Translations under genes and position numbers: made by a program
NCBI RefSeq assembly: GCF_013393905.1
Contig: NZ_CP040272.1
Coordinates: forward strand, 434,001-498,000
Reading direction: 5' to 3'
Origin: Nostoc sp. C052
Lineage (GTDB): Bacteria; Cyanobacteriota; Cyanobacteriia; Cyanobacteriales; Nostocaceae
DNA length: 64,000 nt
In this document: in pieces, positions 36,954 to 46,467 of the stretch
Position numbering within the stretch: position 1 is the stretch's first letter
How the letters are laid out: every line of letters starts with the position of its first letter
The notes under the pieces: generated by a model
Told to the model about the DNA's origin: nothing
What the model saw: the letters and a program-made list of their open reading frames with translations, nothing else
Databases searched by the model: none

Positions 36954-39900
36954 TTAAACAAACACGAAACGAGTATCTGTTGCCAAATTGGTATTGCGAT
37001 TTAACCCGTTTTCTACAACAGCAATCAATTCCGTTCCATTGTTGGTAAAAATGCCTACATCCGATCTAACTGACCCTAGTGAGTAATTGTTAGCAACTCC
37101 CTTAAGCTGAATCTGATCGTTTGCTTTGAAGTTGACAATATCGGCGTAATCACTGTTGCGGGAACTAGCATAGAAAACTGAACTGGCATCACTTAAAACG
37201 TAAGTATCTGCGCCCTGATCGCCGTTGAGGATATCGATTTCGTTTGTACCTCCTCCCCAACCAATGAGGCGGTCGTTACCATTGCCTCCAGAAAGTGCGT
37301 CACTGCCAAGTCCACCTAAGATTGTGTCATTGCCATCGCCGCCAAGAAGTACATCTATACCTCCTTTGCCATCAAGGTAATCATTGCCCGATCCACCGTC
37401 TATTAACTCACTGGTATTAGTGCCGATGACGCGATCGCTTCCAGCGAGAGCATAGACTATGTATTTGTTTAAACCAGTAAGTTCGCTGACAAAGATAATG
37501 TCGTTGCCAGATGTTGCCTTATTATTGGCAACAGTCAGGTCAAAGGAATCGCTAACATTAGCGCCACTGCGATCAGTGGCGGTAACTGTGACTGCAAAAA
37601 TCCCAGCTTGGGAGATATTGCCGGATATCACACCTGTGTTGGCAACGATACTAGAACCAGTGGGTAAGCCCGTAGCGCTGTAGCTGAGGGTGTCGCCTCG
37701 ATCTACGTCAGTAAATTTATTGCTGACATTGAAAGAGAAAGCTTTATTGGTAGAGATAATTTGGTCGTCAATGGGTTGCACTAACGTGGGTGCTTCATTG
37801 AGATCGTTAACTTGGATCGTCAACGCCTTTTCCACGAAAAGTCCACCATTATCGGTGCTGCGTACCCGAATGCTGTAGGAAGATTTGCTTTCAAAGTCTG
37901 GGGAAGCGTTGATTTTTAAAGTGTTGTTGGCGATCGCAAAGGCAGCGTTATCTGCATCACCTGTCCCCGCAACTAAGCTGTAGCTGAAAGTGTTACCTGT
38001 ATCCGGGTCAGTAGTAGTTAATGTACTTACTACTGTATTCGCTGGAACATTTTCATTGACACTGGTAACATTCACTGAAATATCTGTAGGAGCGCTATTT
38101 CCAGGCAAATTAAACCGAGCTAGGCTGGGGTCATGATCGCTATCCTGATCGGCAAACTCAGAATTGATATGAACTACATCATACCCATCCAGCTTACTGA
38201 GCAAATTATTACTTACTAAAACGTGGTCAAGTGTTTGGGCGTTGCCTTCAAAGTTGTAGGTGTAACGCTCGTTTGCAGGTAGGGTTTCAATTAGAGAAGT
38301 CAGTCCAGCGCTTTCTAAAATGCTGACGGGGTTGGAAAACTCAAAATCATTTAAGTCACCCGCTACTATTACATTGGCATTAGGGGCGATCGCTAAAATA
38401 CTTTGGACAAAGTTTTTCACCACCGTAGCTTGTTGCTGACGCTGCACTTCACTGCTAAGGGTTGGCGGTTGATTTGGCCCGTATAGCGGTTGGTCGCCAC
38501 CTTTAGAATTAAAGTGGTTGCCAATGATATAAACAGTTTTACCGTTGAAGGTAAATTCACCAACTAAGGGTTTACGACTGCTAGTAAAGGCGGGGTTGGT
38601 GGGGTCAATCAAACCAGGACTATTAGAAACTGTAGGAACACCAGCAACATTGGTGACTGTGGTGTTGGATGTGGAAGTACCACCAGGGCGATCTACAAAG
38701 CTGACACGATTGGGATTAAACAAGAAACCCACTCGAATATTGCCACCCGGTTCACCGCCATTCGTATCGTCTACTGGGTTGATTTGGCGATATTGATATG
38801 TGGGGCCACCAGCAGCAGTAATTGCATTAATTAATGTTTGGTAAGTTGTGCTAGCATCAACCACGCTATCATTCGTCGGCCCGTTATTGTCCTGAATTTC
38901 TTCGAGACTAATGATATCTGGTGATTTGAGGTTATTAACAATGCGGCTGGCAAGGTTGTTAAACTTGGTTGCACCATCGCCTGGGTCAAGGTTTTCGACG
39001 TTGAAGGTAGCAACTGTTAATTGATCGGTGGTGGGAGTTAAATTAGTAACTTCCTTGGTCAGCGTGTCGGAAGTCACTGTCACCGAGGTTGGTAGAACTT
39101 CGTAGTTGCTGAAACTATAATCGACCACACCCGTAATCGTGCCGAATGTCGCACCGACGTTAACTTGGGGTGAACTACCAGAGGTAAACAAAGTATCATC
39201 AATTTGGATACGCTCTGGATTAAAATCATTGGGACTAATCACCACACCACCGCGGGCTGTGCGTCCGGTAGCATTAGCGCCATTGTCCCCCAATAACCAA
39301 ATCTCTCCAAAAGAATTAGTCGGACTAACTGCTACAGGATTATTTACCTGTACTCGCATTGCTTCCAAGCTTTCGTAGAAATCAATGCCATCTTGGGCAG
39401 GGTCAAAGGTGGTGGTTCCAGTTTCGATATTACCAGTAGTATCGTTGTCGATTACTGACGTTGGGATAGTTCTGCCACCATTACCCAAAATGATGGCAGT
39501 TGGTAAAGCATTGCCACTGGAGAGTTTAGTAATCGTGGCGGTAATAATCTCAGTAGTCGTCAGGTTGGCGCTGGTAGCACCACCAGGACGAAACTCGCTC
39601 ACTGTACCGCCAACTAGTACAGAATCACCCACTTGCACAGTTGGGGCTGATGAGGTGAAGACAAAAATACCTTCAGATGTGCGATCGTCGTTATCTGGGT
39701 TGGGGTCTTGCAAATAGAAGCCATTAGATTTTATGGCTGTGACAATTCCCGCGACATCAGCGACTTTTTGCCCATTAAACACAGAGATGTGAGATGCACC
39801 TTGGATGTCGTGAATGCGAGGAGTGAAGACTACAGCGCCGAGTGTAACGCTATCGGTGCGGAATTTTTTGAAGTTGTTCTGTGATAAATCTTTGGCTGCT

Positions 39901-42746
39901 GTGCCGTCGTTATAAAGAACACTGTTGCCATCATCGCTGACGAATTGAATTTGAGAGGTATTTGTTAAGTTGTCAGGGATGGTGATAATTCCTTCGGGGT
40001 TGAAGCTAGGAGGGAATGTCGCCGCCCGCAATTGGGGAGCGCTGTTGGGGTTGCCATCCCAAGTGTAGAGGCGGAAATCGTTCGGGGCTACTCCTGCGTC
40101 TCCTGCTGGGCCAGCAATAATCACATACTGGTTATTGGCATTCTTGCGAATTTCTCGAATACCCCGACCACCTAAATCTAATTCAATGGGAGCGCCAAAT
40201 TGTGACGAGCCTTGTGTACCACCATTACTAGCTGATATTAAGCTAGCAAAGTTGGTGACGGGAACGATGAGTGCATTGGAACGTCCAGAGGGAGGAACTT
40301 GGGGGGCGCGGAAGGCAATATAGGCTGTGGTGTTATTCGGGGCAACTTCCAAGCCTTCAATATTATAGCCGTCTGCTTGTTTCGACCCGACATTAGTGGC
40401 AGCGCTAGCAGCCAAGCCGTAGTAATTTGCCCCCTTGCCGTGACCGTTGGTGACATCCCAGTTGATGATGTCTTCCTTTAAAAAGTCATAGCGACCTACA
40501 TAACTGAGTGCGGTGGATGCTCCCGTACCACTAATATCTGTAGCAAAAATGCGATCGCGGTTAGGGCGATTTTTCCCATCATCGCTATTGCTTTGTGAGC
40601 CTAGCCAAAAAATGCGATTCCCTACTCTGGTAGAAGCTTCCAAATCGACTTCTCGATTTTCGGTTAGTCCAAGAGAACTTGTAAAATCAAACCCAGTTAT
40701 CGGGAGTCCCGATTTGCTGGAATCGTAGAGACGCAAAAGTTGATTTTCGTCATCGGCTTCTAAGAAAAACGTCCCACCCACGGGAATAGCTGTAGAAGCA
40801 TCACTCGTACCCGTTAAAAATTGAGTTGTAGGAGTACCATCATTCGCCGATGCTGCGTAGGCGATCGCATAATTAGAAGTACTCGTACCATCACTGACAC
40901 TTACTGTAATGTTTGCAGTACCAACACCGACAGGATTAATTTTGAGATTGCGACTGCTTCCAGTACCAGTTAGAGTGAGGTTGCCGTTAGGAACCACCTC
41001 GGTATTATTGCTGGTGACTGTGACGGTCAAATTTTCTACAGGGGTATCGGAATCAGCGATCGTAAAGTTTACACCCAATGTCTTTGCTGGATCGTTGGGG
41101 TTGCCAATTACACCGCTAATTGCCCCTGTTCCTGTAGCAGCCAAAGCCCCGTTAGCATCTAATAAGTCTGTGGTGCTGGCTGTGTCCAGTTGAATAGTTG
41201 GCGCTGTCGGAGTTGTGGTATTAATAATGTAAATACCTGGGCTGCCAATGTCCCCAGCGGCTGAATAAGAGTTGTTGGCATCACCTACCGAGGAAAGCTG
41301 CCATTTGGTGATATCGTTACTGCCAAGATTTGCATTGCTAGTGGAGCCGCTAACATTTTGGGTGCGAATACTACCTGCAATAGTTTGATCGTTATAAGTG
41401 AGGCGATCGATGAGATTATTAGAAGCATTATAGATATTGATTTCGTCAGCACGTCCGAGGTTGTTGGCATTACCACCGAGAACTTTCACAGAAGCAGGAA
41501 GACTCCAAGCGGTGCGGAAAGCCACAGCAGTAGCTTCTGTAATAATTACGGACTCCCCAGACGCAACGGTTCCGAAACCACTCAAGTTAAATGAGCCGGG
41601 GGTGCGAGTATCGTCGTCAAAACTCCATCCCGTTAAATCTATGGCTGTATTACTAACGTTAGTCAGTTCGACAAATTCACCAGTAGCAGCACTACTGTAC
41701 ATATACTCGGTGATTCGGAGAGTAGACGAAGCCGAATCGTTGTCGGTAATGTTTACTGCAAGTCCGGGAATTGTGATGGCGTTGTAGTTAGTATCTGTAC
41801 TAGTTGCTGTATGAGTAATGGTATTAGAGTGATTTCCTTCAACCAAGCCATCGTTTACGGCAGTTACTATTACGGTCTGGGCTACGTTCCAGTTTGCAGG
41901 AGTGAAAGTTAGGCTATTAACGTTGGTTGTGGTTTTTGTTTGAATGTCGCCATTATTGATATTGATGGTAACATTTGCTGTTGGCTGGCTATTCAAGACT
42001 ACTGTGTAAAAATCTGTAGCACCACCTTCAGTTACATCTGTGCTACCCCCTGATTGGCTAATGGTGACACCTGCTGAACTAGGAACAGGTACCGATAAAG
42101 AAAAATCATCGATCGCTAGAGCATGATCGTTTCCAGGATCATTATTTTCAATCCAACGAATCCAGAGTGTATCGTTATTTCCCCAGTTTAAGGTATTGAG
42201 TGTACCACCCACATTAGCGACTCGACCAGCTACATTGCCATCAACAGTAGCGGCAGTTGCAGTTGCCACAGGAGAAGTCCAATTAAAGTTTCCACCAGGG
42301 GTAGTCCAATTAGGAACTGTAGTAAAGGATGTACCAAATCCGTACTGTAGAACCATTGACTGGGCAGTAGCGTTTCCATTGTTGCGCCATTGTTCTCCAT
42401 TAAAAGCAACATTTAGGCTGTTAATGGTTGAGCCAGTGGTATTTGTGGCAGAAAAGGCAATCCATCCAGCAACGGCTCCTGATGTGGGGCTACCAAAGTA
42501 GGCTCCTCCTGAACCTAGCCCCCCTAACGCCCGATCGGTCGAGCCTGTTGAACCATAGCTGTAAAAACCGCCAGAATTACCACTGCCATTGTTTGCTGTG
42601 TAAGTCGCGATCGCAGTACCAGGAATAGGCTGACTGAAAAGAGACCAGCCAGCTAATGTAGTATCATTACTCCAAGTAGTATTAGAAGTATTTGTGGTAA
42701 GACCATCAAAGTCTTGAGAATAGGAACCGCTAAAATTAACAGGCAT
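36954..42746 (-). CDS. Giant mosaic exonuclease/phosphatase-family exoprotein with RTX repeats
   Basis: Domains of this 1930-aa protein run as follows. An N-terminal beta-sandwich (about 1-215) is followed by a Calx-beta-like segment (about 225-335) and a lamin-tail domain (about 340-460, STLRITEYMYSSAATGEFVE). A DUF3616-like region (about 640-900) and an OB-fold segment (ISVFNGQKVADVAGIVTA) come next. An endonuclease/exonuclease/phosphatase domain (about 1250-1550) shows ATFNVENLDPGD, ISLEEIQDN, VYIIGNHFNSKGGD, VIVAGDLNDFEFSN, LDHVLVS and the final DSDHDPSL. A cadherin-like repeat, a He_PIG domain and RTX repeats (LDGKGGIDVLLGGDGNDTIL, about 1800-1870) end it. The layout matches extracellular ExeM/NucH-type nucleases, which degrade extracellular DNA and release phosphate. 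No Sec signal is seen. It is the third secreted phosphohydrolase in a row on this strand. Confidence 0.88.
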   Translation of the reverse strand: MPVNFSGSYSQDFDGLTTNTSNTTWSNDTTLAGWSLFSQPIPGTAIATYTANNGSGNSGGFYSYGSTGSTDRALGGLGSGGAYFGSPTSGAVAGWIAFSATNTTGSTINSLNVAFNGEQWRNNGNATAQSMVLQYGFGTSFTTVPNWTTPGGNFNWTSPVATATAATVDGNVAGRVANVGGTLNTLNWGNNDTLWIRWIENNDPGNDHALAIDDFSLSVPVPSSAGVTISQSGGSTDVTEGGATDFYTVVLNSQPTANVTININNGDIQTKTTTNVNSLTFTPANWNVAQTVIVTAVNDGLVEGNHSNTITHTATSTDTNYNAITIPGLAVNITDNDSASSTLRITEYMYSSAATGEFVELTNVSNTAIDLTGWSFDDDTRTPGSFNLSGFGTVASGESVIITEATAVAFRTAWSLPASVKVLGGNANNLGRADEINIYNASNNLIDRLTYNDQTIAGSIRTQNVSGSTSNANLGSNDITKWQLSSVGDANNSYSAAGDIGSPGIYIINTTTPTAPTIQLDTASTTDLLDANGALAATGTGAISGVIGNPNDPAKTLGVNFTIADSDTPVENLTVTVTSNNTEVVPNGNLTLTGTGSSRNLKINPVGVGTANITVSVSDGTSTSNYAIAYAASANDGTPTTQFLTGTSDASTAIPVGGTFFLEADDENQLLRLYDSSKSGLPITGFDFTSSLGLTENREVDLEASTRVGNRIFWLGSQSNSDDGKNRPNRDRIFATDISGTGASTALSYVGRYDFLKEDIINWDVTNGHGKGANYYGLAASAATNVGSKQADGYNIEGLEVAPNNTTAYIAFRAPQVPPSGRSNALIVPVTNFASLISASNGGTQGSSQFGAPIELDLGGRGIREIRKNANNQYVIIAGPAGDAGVAPNDFRLYTWDGNPNSAPQLRAATFPPSFNPEGIITIPDNLTNTSQIQFVSDDGNSVLYNDGTAAKDLSQNNFKKFRTDSVTLGAVVFTPRIHDIQGASHISVFNGQKVADVAGIVTAIKSNGFYLQDPNPDNDDRTSEGIFVFTSSAPTVQVGDSVLVGGTVSEFRPGGATSANLTTTEIITATITKLSSGNALPTAIILGNGGRTIPTSVIDNDTTGNIETGTTTFDPAQDGIDFYESLEAMRVQVNNPVAVSPTNSFGEIWLLGDNGANATGRTARGGVVISPNDFNPERIQIDDTLFTSGSSPQVNVGATFGTITGVVDYSFSNYEVLPTSVTVTSDTLTKEVTNLTPTTDQLTVATFNVENLDPGDGATKFNNLASRIVNNLKSPDIISLEEIQDNNGPTNDSVVDASTTYQTLINAITAAGGPTYQYRQINPVDDTNGGEPGGNIRVGFLFNPNRVSFVDRPGGTSTSNTTVTNVAGVPTVSNSPGLIDPTNPAFTSSRKPLVGEFTFNGKTVYIIGNHFNSKGGDQPLYGPNQPPTLSSEVQRQQQATVVKNFVQSILAIAPNANVIVAGDLNDFEFSNPVSILESAGLTSLIETLPANERYTYNFEGNAQTLDHVLVSNNLLSKLDGYDVVHINSEFADQDSDHDPSLARFNLPGNSAPTDISVNVTSVNENVPANTVVSTLTTTDPDTGNTFSYSLVAGTGDADNAAFAIANNTLKINASPDFESKSSYSIRVRSTDNGGLFVEKALTIQVNDLNEAPTLVQPIDDQIISTNKAFSFNVSNKFTDVDRGDTLSYSATGLPTGSSIVANTGVISGNISQAGIFAVTVTATDRSGANVSDSFDLTVANNKATSGNDIIFVSELTGLNKYIVYALAGSDRVIGTNTSELIDGGSGNDYLDGKGGIDVLLGGDGNDTILGGLGSDALSGGNGNDRLIGWGGGTNEIDILNGDQGADTYVLSDASSVFYASSRNSDYADIVNFKANDQIQLKGVANNYSLGSVRSDVGIFTNNGTELIAVVENGLNRNTNLATDTRFVFV

Positions 42747-43159
42747 ACCGATACCTCAGTAAATAAATAGTTGTTTTTCGAGCAATCAGCAACGCTTTGA
42801 AAAGTCAGAGAAGTATGAAGTACGATTGCTTACTGATTAAGTGCGATCGCCCTTGGTAATTATCCAAAACACCATTCAAAAAGCGATCGCAGGTTTCGCA
42901 ATGCTTTAAAAAGTGCCTGAAAGTTTGGTATCAAGAATAATTTCTCGTCGTAGTAAAATACATCACATCAAAATGTAATGTTCATACAGATAAAATCATT
43001 TACATATTTAAGCTCCTGAGAATAAAATAGGTATCTGAGACTTATTGATGAGGCGATCGCAAAACAATATCAGCATAAAAAACTTGAGTACGTAGTATAA
43101 AAAGACTACATACTTTACTAGTATTAATTCGTATTCGTTAATTTCAAACTATCCCGGTA
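42747..43159. other. 5' region of the nuclease gene
   Basis: About 410 bp without a gene. It contains several HIP1 palindromes and AT-rich stretches that could hold the minus-strand promoter. Confidence 0.4.
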
Positions 43160-43189
43160 AGTTTAAGAGACAGCTAGCAAAAGGTTAAA
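43160..43189 (-). promoter_or_regulatory. Candidate Pho box (nuclease gene)
   Basis: Minus strand 8-mers in 11-bp register: TTTAACCT, GCTAGCTG, CTTAAACT. The outer two fit PyTTAAPyPy(T/A) at 8/8 and 7/8; the middle one is poor at 4/8. It is about 415-440 bp upstream of the start at 42746, farther than usual, so this is the weakest of the three sites. Confidence 0.35.
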
Positions 43190-43243
43190 ACAATAAATAT
43201 TTGGTAGTTAGTTGTCCTCAGATATACACTAGTGCCGCAAGGC

Positions 43244-43276
43244 GGAATTAAAAATTAAAAATTAAAAATTAAAAAT
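43244..43276. repeat. Heptamer tandem repeat (ATTAAAA)
   Basis: Four consecutive copies of ATTAAAA end in a partial fifth. This is a simple STRR-type array in the gap between the nuclease gene and the riboswitch. Confidence 0.8.
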
Positions 43277-43305
43277 GAATACAGTGTAAGGGTTTCATTG
43301 ATTTG

Positions 43306-43346
43306 GAATGGGTGGTTTATTTCCGCCGTGTTGTACTAGTGGTCTG
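43306..43346. repeat. Dispersed repeat fragment shared with 28441-28478
   Basis: About 35 bases centred on CGCCGTGTTGTACTAGT recur with 3-4 mismatches in the repeat at 28441-28478, on the same strand. No coding sequence is visible. Confidence 0.6.
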
Positions 43347-43549
43347 TCCCATTAAATTTGAGGGATAAAAGAACGAACCGCATACTCCTACGGGGATCTT
43401 GCTACGCACAGCATTTCGTAGAGAAGAAAATTCTTCCTAGTCCCAGTCCCCAATCCCGGAGCAGTAATCCTGGTGCGATATGTTGAAAAAATCGGTTGCG
43501 ATCGCACAACATTTCGTACTCTCAGATGAGCGTAGTGTATGATCGATAA

Positions 43550-43704
43550 GGTTATTCGGTTCTGGTGGGAGTCAGCTACCAGAGGTAACGGGGAAAGTTC
43601 GGTGTAAATCCGGCGCTGTCCCGCAACTGTGAACCAATTTGAGATTAAGGAACTCAGGAATCAAAAATCTCAAATTGAGTGAGTCAGGATGCCCGCCGAA
43701 ATAG
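43550..43704 (+). ncRNA. Cobalamin (B12) riboswitch
   Basis: The conserved core GGGAAAGTTCGGTG, then AAATCCGGCGCTGTCCCG and CAACTGTGA, and the closing B12 box GTCAGGATGCCCGCC (43683-43697) are all present in order. A variable hairpin between the core and the box (43641-43680) has complementary ATTTGAGATT and AATCTCAAAT arms. It lies directly upstream of the DUF1636 gene on the same strand, so that gene should be repressed when adenosyl- or methylcobalamin is plentiful. Confidence 0.93.
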
Positions 43705-43736
43705 ATTTATCAGTTTCACATATCTGCGAGGTACAG

Positions 43737-44150
43737 ATGACTACTACTGTAAATATTTCCCCAACCAGTCCCTTGGGTGTTGCTGAACATACTTTATTTG
43801 TTTGCAAAACTTGTGCCAGTGTTTGGCAAAATGGCAAACCTTTCGGTGAAAGTGGTGGTCAAAAACTTCTAAACCAACTTCAGCAGCTTGCACAAGATTG
43901 GGATTTACGAGATCAATTCCCTATTCAGGAAGTTGAATGTATGAGTGCTTGTAATCGTTCTTGTGTAGTCGCCTTTACTGCCAAAGGCAAATTAACATAT
44001 TTATTTGGTGACTTAGGCGTTGATGGTAGTGCCTCTGCGGTACTGCAATGTGCTAGTCAATACTATGGCAAAGCAGATGGTTTACTGCCTTGGTCAGAGC
44101 GTCCAGAAGGAATGAAGAAGGGCATTTTAGCAAAAATTCCACCTTTATGA
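43737..44150 (+). CDS. DUF1636 domain protein under riboswitch control
   Basis: This small soluble, metal-binding-type protein (137 aa from the chosen start) has a thioredoxin-like ferredoxin pattern: LFVCKTCASVW, then EVECMSACNRSCVVAF, giving four to five clustered cysteines. DUF1636 proteins recur in cobalt/cobalamin contexts in bacteria, but their reaction is unknown. The frame is open from 43689, yet that ATG is part of the riboswitch B12 box. The ATG at 43737 has GAGG five bases ahead and is the likely start. Placement behind a B12 riboswitch suggests a role in cobalamin or cobalt homeostasis (inference). Confidence 0.88.
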   Translation: MTTTVNISPTSPLGVAEHTLFVCKTCASVWQNGKPFGESGGQKLLNQLQQLAQDWDLRDQFPIQEVECMSACNRSCVVAFTAKGKLTYLFGDLGVDGSASAVLQCASQYYGKADGLLPWSERPEGMKKGILAKIPPL

Positions 44151-44166
44151 ATAAGAACTCAGAATC

Positions 44167-44266
44167 GAATGGCACTAAGAAAACCTGAATACCTGACTAT
44201 ATAAGCACTTTACACTTTTGCTTCTGAAAATTCCCAAAAGATAAAATCAAGTTAAATGATGATAAT
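44167..44266 (+). repeat. Long inverted repeat, left arm
   Basis: The 70 bases at 44197-44266 are the inverse of 46468-46537 with four mismatches. A further 30 bases (44167-44196, containing AAGAAAACCTGAAT) match the inverse of 46538-46573 with a small indel. The pair encloses the pentapeptide/WD40 gene and a transposase remnant. Confidence 0.88.
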
Positions 44267-44285
44267 AATGATTATTATTATTTAA

Positions 44286-44327
44286 AGGGTGTGAACCCTT
44301 CTCCACACCCTCCCTTTTTTATTTTTT
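44286..44327 (+). terminator. Intrinsic terminator
   Basis: AGGGTGTG (44286-44293), a ten-base loop and CACACCCT (44304-44311) are followed by a T-rich run (CCCTTTTTTATTTTTTT). It is in the right position to end the riboswitch/DUF1636 transcript, although the left inverted-repeat arm now lies between the gene and the terminator. Confidence 0.85.
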
Positions 44328-44400
44328 TGTTTTTAAACTGTTAATAGAATCAAGGCGCAAGGTGGTTTTCTATTGTTAATGAAACTATCTAATCTGATAA

Positions 44401-44526
44401 TTAAGCAGTTTTTAGTTCAAGATGATATTCTTGTCTTGATTTTTGCATGAGGGGATAAGCTTTGGGGCGACGCTTTCTGACTCTTGGTTCGCTGCGTCCA
44501 GGGCGTAACAAGACTTCTTGATGAAT
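44401..44526 (-). pseudogene. Transposase C-terminal remnant (IS4-like)
   Basis: On the minus strand an open stretch of 41 codons ends in TAA at 44403-44401. It reads VLLRPGRSEPRVRKRRPKAY, then PLMQKSRQEYHLELKTA. This resembles the basic C-terminal tail of IS4-group transposases of cyanobacteria (R-P-G-R-S-x-P-R ... K-R-R-P-K ... P-L-M). No start or catalytic part is present, so it is a fragment, probably left by deletion of an insertion sequence. Confidence 0.62.
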
Positions 44527-44619
44527 TATTATCTTTAATCACGTTTCATAAGTTAGATCGGAAATTTTCCGTATAATAAATAGCTGTTCTGCCAACACAG
44601 TATAAAACTTGACAATATA

Positions 44620-46416
44620 ATGCAAAAATCGAACAATTCCCAAACTCAAGCTCCCAAAAAGGAGCGGGACTGGCTCATAGTGATAGGGGTTCCGCTATTC
44701 CTGCTACTAGTGAGTGCGCTTATAACCTACATGAATAATCAAGCACAGCTAAAGATTACTGAACAAAAACAGCGAGATGATGTGTTAAATAGCTACATTC
44801 AAAATATGAAGGAATTGTTGCTTAAAAAAAACACTTTACTAGATTTTAAAAAAGATGATGTTAGTACAACTCTTGCCCGCACTTTTACTATAACCACATT
44901 AAATCAACTCAATAATAGTGAAGAGGATACACAAGGTCGAAATCTCCGCAAAGGTTTGGTTCTTCGATTTTTATCGGAATCACTATTAATTAACAATGAA
45001 CTTCCAATTGTCCAATTCGGAGGAAGCACCCTCGAAAGTGCCAATTTCAGCGGAGCCAGCCTCAGCGGTCACAACTTCAGCAATGAAGACCTCAGCCATG
45101 CTGACCTCACCGGTGCTGACCTCAGCGGTGCCACCCTCAAGTTCGCCAAACTCAACGGTACCAACCTCACCGGTGCCAACCTCAAGGATGCAACCCTCAA
45201 CGGTGCCACCCTCAGCGGTACCATCCTCAAGGGTGCTGACCTCAGCGGTGCCAAATTTTTAGATGCTAAACTGGAAGATGTAGATTTAAGTCAAGCAAAA
45301 TCGCTCACCTCAAAACAACTAGAGGGATTAGAGGGAGAAAACCCGCCGTTACTGTGCAAAGTCGAATTGCCCGAAGGATTCCCAGACAAAGACAAGTTCA
45401 AACGGGACTGTGAAAAAATACACAATCCAGTACCAACTCCCAAAAGTACCGACAAACAATCTGAAGTAAAGCCCCCCGATCCGAAAGCTGCGAAAGAGAT
45501 TTCCGAATTGAAAGGGCATCAGGGTTCGGTTGCGTTTAGCCCCGATGGTCAAACCTTGGCGACCAGTGGAGATGACGAGACTATCTGCTTATGGAATACT
45601 AAAGGTCAGCTACTGAAGACATTTAAATGCCAAGGGAATCAAACTGCAAACAGGGGTATTAACAGTATTGACTTTAGCCCCGATGGTCAATACTTGGTCA
45701 GTGATGCAGGTGGCAAAATCCGCTTGTGGGACTTAAAGAGCGCAAACTTGGTGACTGAAGTCGTCGCAAGTCAAAAACGTCTCAGGAGCGTCAAATTTAA
45801 TCCCAAGCCCAAGAATGGACAGCAACTAGCAAGCACTGGAGATGACGGCATTATTCACTTGTGGAACTTGCAGGGTCAATCTTTGACAGAAGAACCGTCT
45901 ACCAGACCTAACTGGCGGTCAGTCGATCCAATCTCGGAAGTCTCGGAGTTAGCATTTAGCCCCGATGGTCAGCAAATAGCTAGCGCTGAAGCTAGCGGGA
46001 TTGTTAGGTTGTTGAACTTGCAAGAGAAACTTTCGCATCAATTTATAGAACATATACCTCATTCTGTCCTTAGTGTTGCCTTTAGTCCAGATGGCAAGCA
46101 ACTTGTCAGTAGTTGTGAAACAGGCATGTTTCGTTCCTGGAGTTTACCGGACTACGAGGTGAAAAATAGGTTCGATGATGTTAACGGTGTAGGATTTTAT
46201 TCTGTCGCCTACGGCCTTGGTGGTAAGCTAATCGTCGTCGGGGATAATAAAGGATATATTAGAATGTGGAAAGTGAACAGTCAGAAACAGTCTCTACCAT
46301 TTTGGACATCACCGGATCAAAAATCAAAAATTAGAAAAGTCGCTTTTAGTCCCGATGGCAAAATGTTTGCCACCGCAGCCGACGATGGAATAGTTAAATT
46401 GTGGCAACTTGAATGA
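44620..46416 (+). CDS. Membrane-anchored pentapeptide-repeat and WD40 protein
   Basis: This 598-aa protein has a short cytoplasmic tail and one N-terminal helix (WLIVIGVPLFLLLVSALITY), then a charged coiled segment. About eighteen pentapeptide units of A(N/D)L-x-x type (about 145-230, e.g. ADLTGADLSGATLKFAKLNG) form a right-handed beta helix. A Pro/Lys-rich linker follows, and six or seven WD40-like blades (about 295-598) carry the repeated VAFSPDG and LWNL signatures. Such proteins serve as membrane-tethered scaffolds; no enzymatic residue is visible. The pentapeptide part is encoded by a GC-richer, internally repetitive stretch (45020-45260). The gene is enclosed by long inverted repeats and has a transposase remnant upstream. 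Confidence 0.85.
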   Translation: MQKSNNSQTQAPKKERDWLIVIGVPLFLLLVSALITYMNNQAQLKITEQKQRDDVLNSYIQNMKELLLKKNTLLDFKKDDVSTTLARTFTITTLNQLNNSEEDTQGRNLRKGLVLRFLSESLLINNELPIVQFGGSTLESANFSGASLSGHNFSNEDLSHADLTGADLSGATLKFAKLNGTNLTGANLKDATLNGATLSGTILKGADLSGAKFLDAKLEDVDLSQAKSLTSKQLEGLEGENPPLLCKVELPEGFPDKDKFKRDCEKIHNPVPTPKSTDKQSEVKPPDPKAAKEISELKGHQGSVAFSPDGQTLATSGDDETICLWNTKGQLLKTFKCQGNQTANRGINSIDFSPDGQYLVSDAGGKIRLWDLKSANLVTEVVASQKRLRSVKFNPKPKNGQQLASTGDDGIIHLWNLQGQSLTEEPSTRPNWRSVDPISEVSELAFSPDGQQIASAEASGIVRLLNLQEKLSHQFIEHIPHSVLSVAFSPDGKQLVSSCETGMFRSWSLPDYEVKNRFDDVNGVGFYSVAYGLGGKLIVVGDNKGYIRMWKVNSQKQSLPFWTSPDQKSKIRKVAFSPDGKMFATAADDGIVKLWQLE

Positions 46417-46467
46417 TTGAATGGAACTCTTGGTATAGAAGTGCGATTGCGTGCATGACTATTTGCA

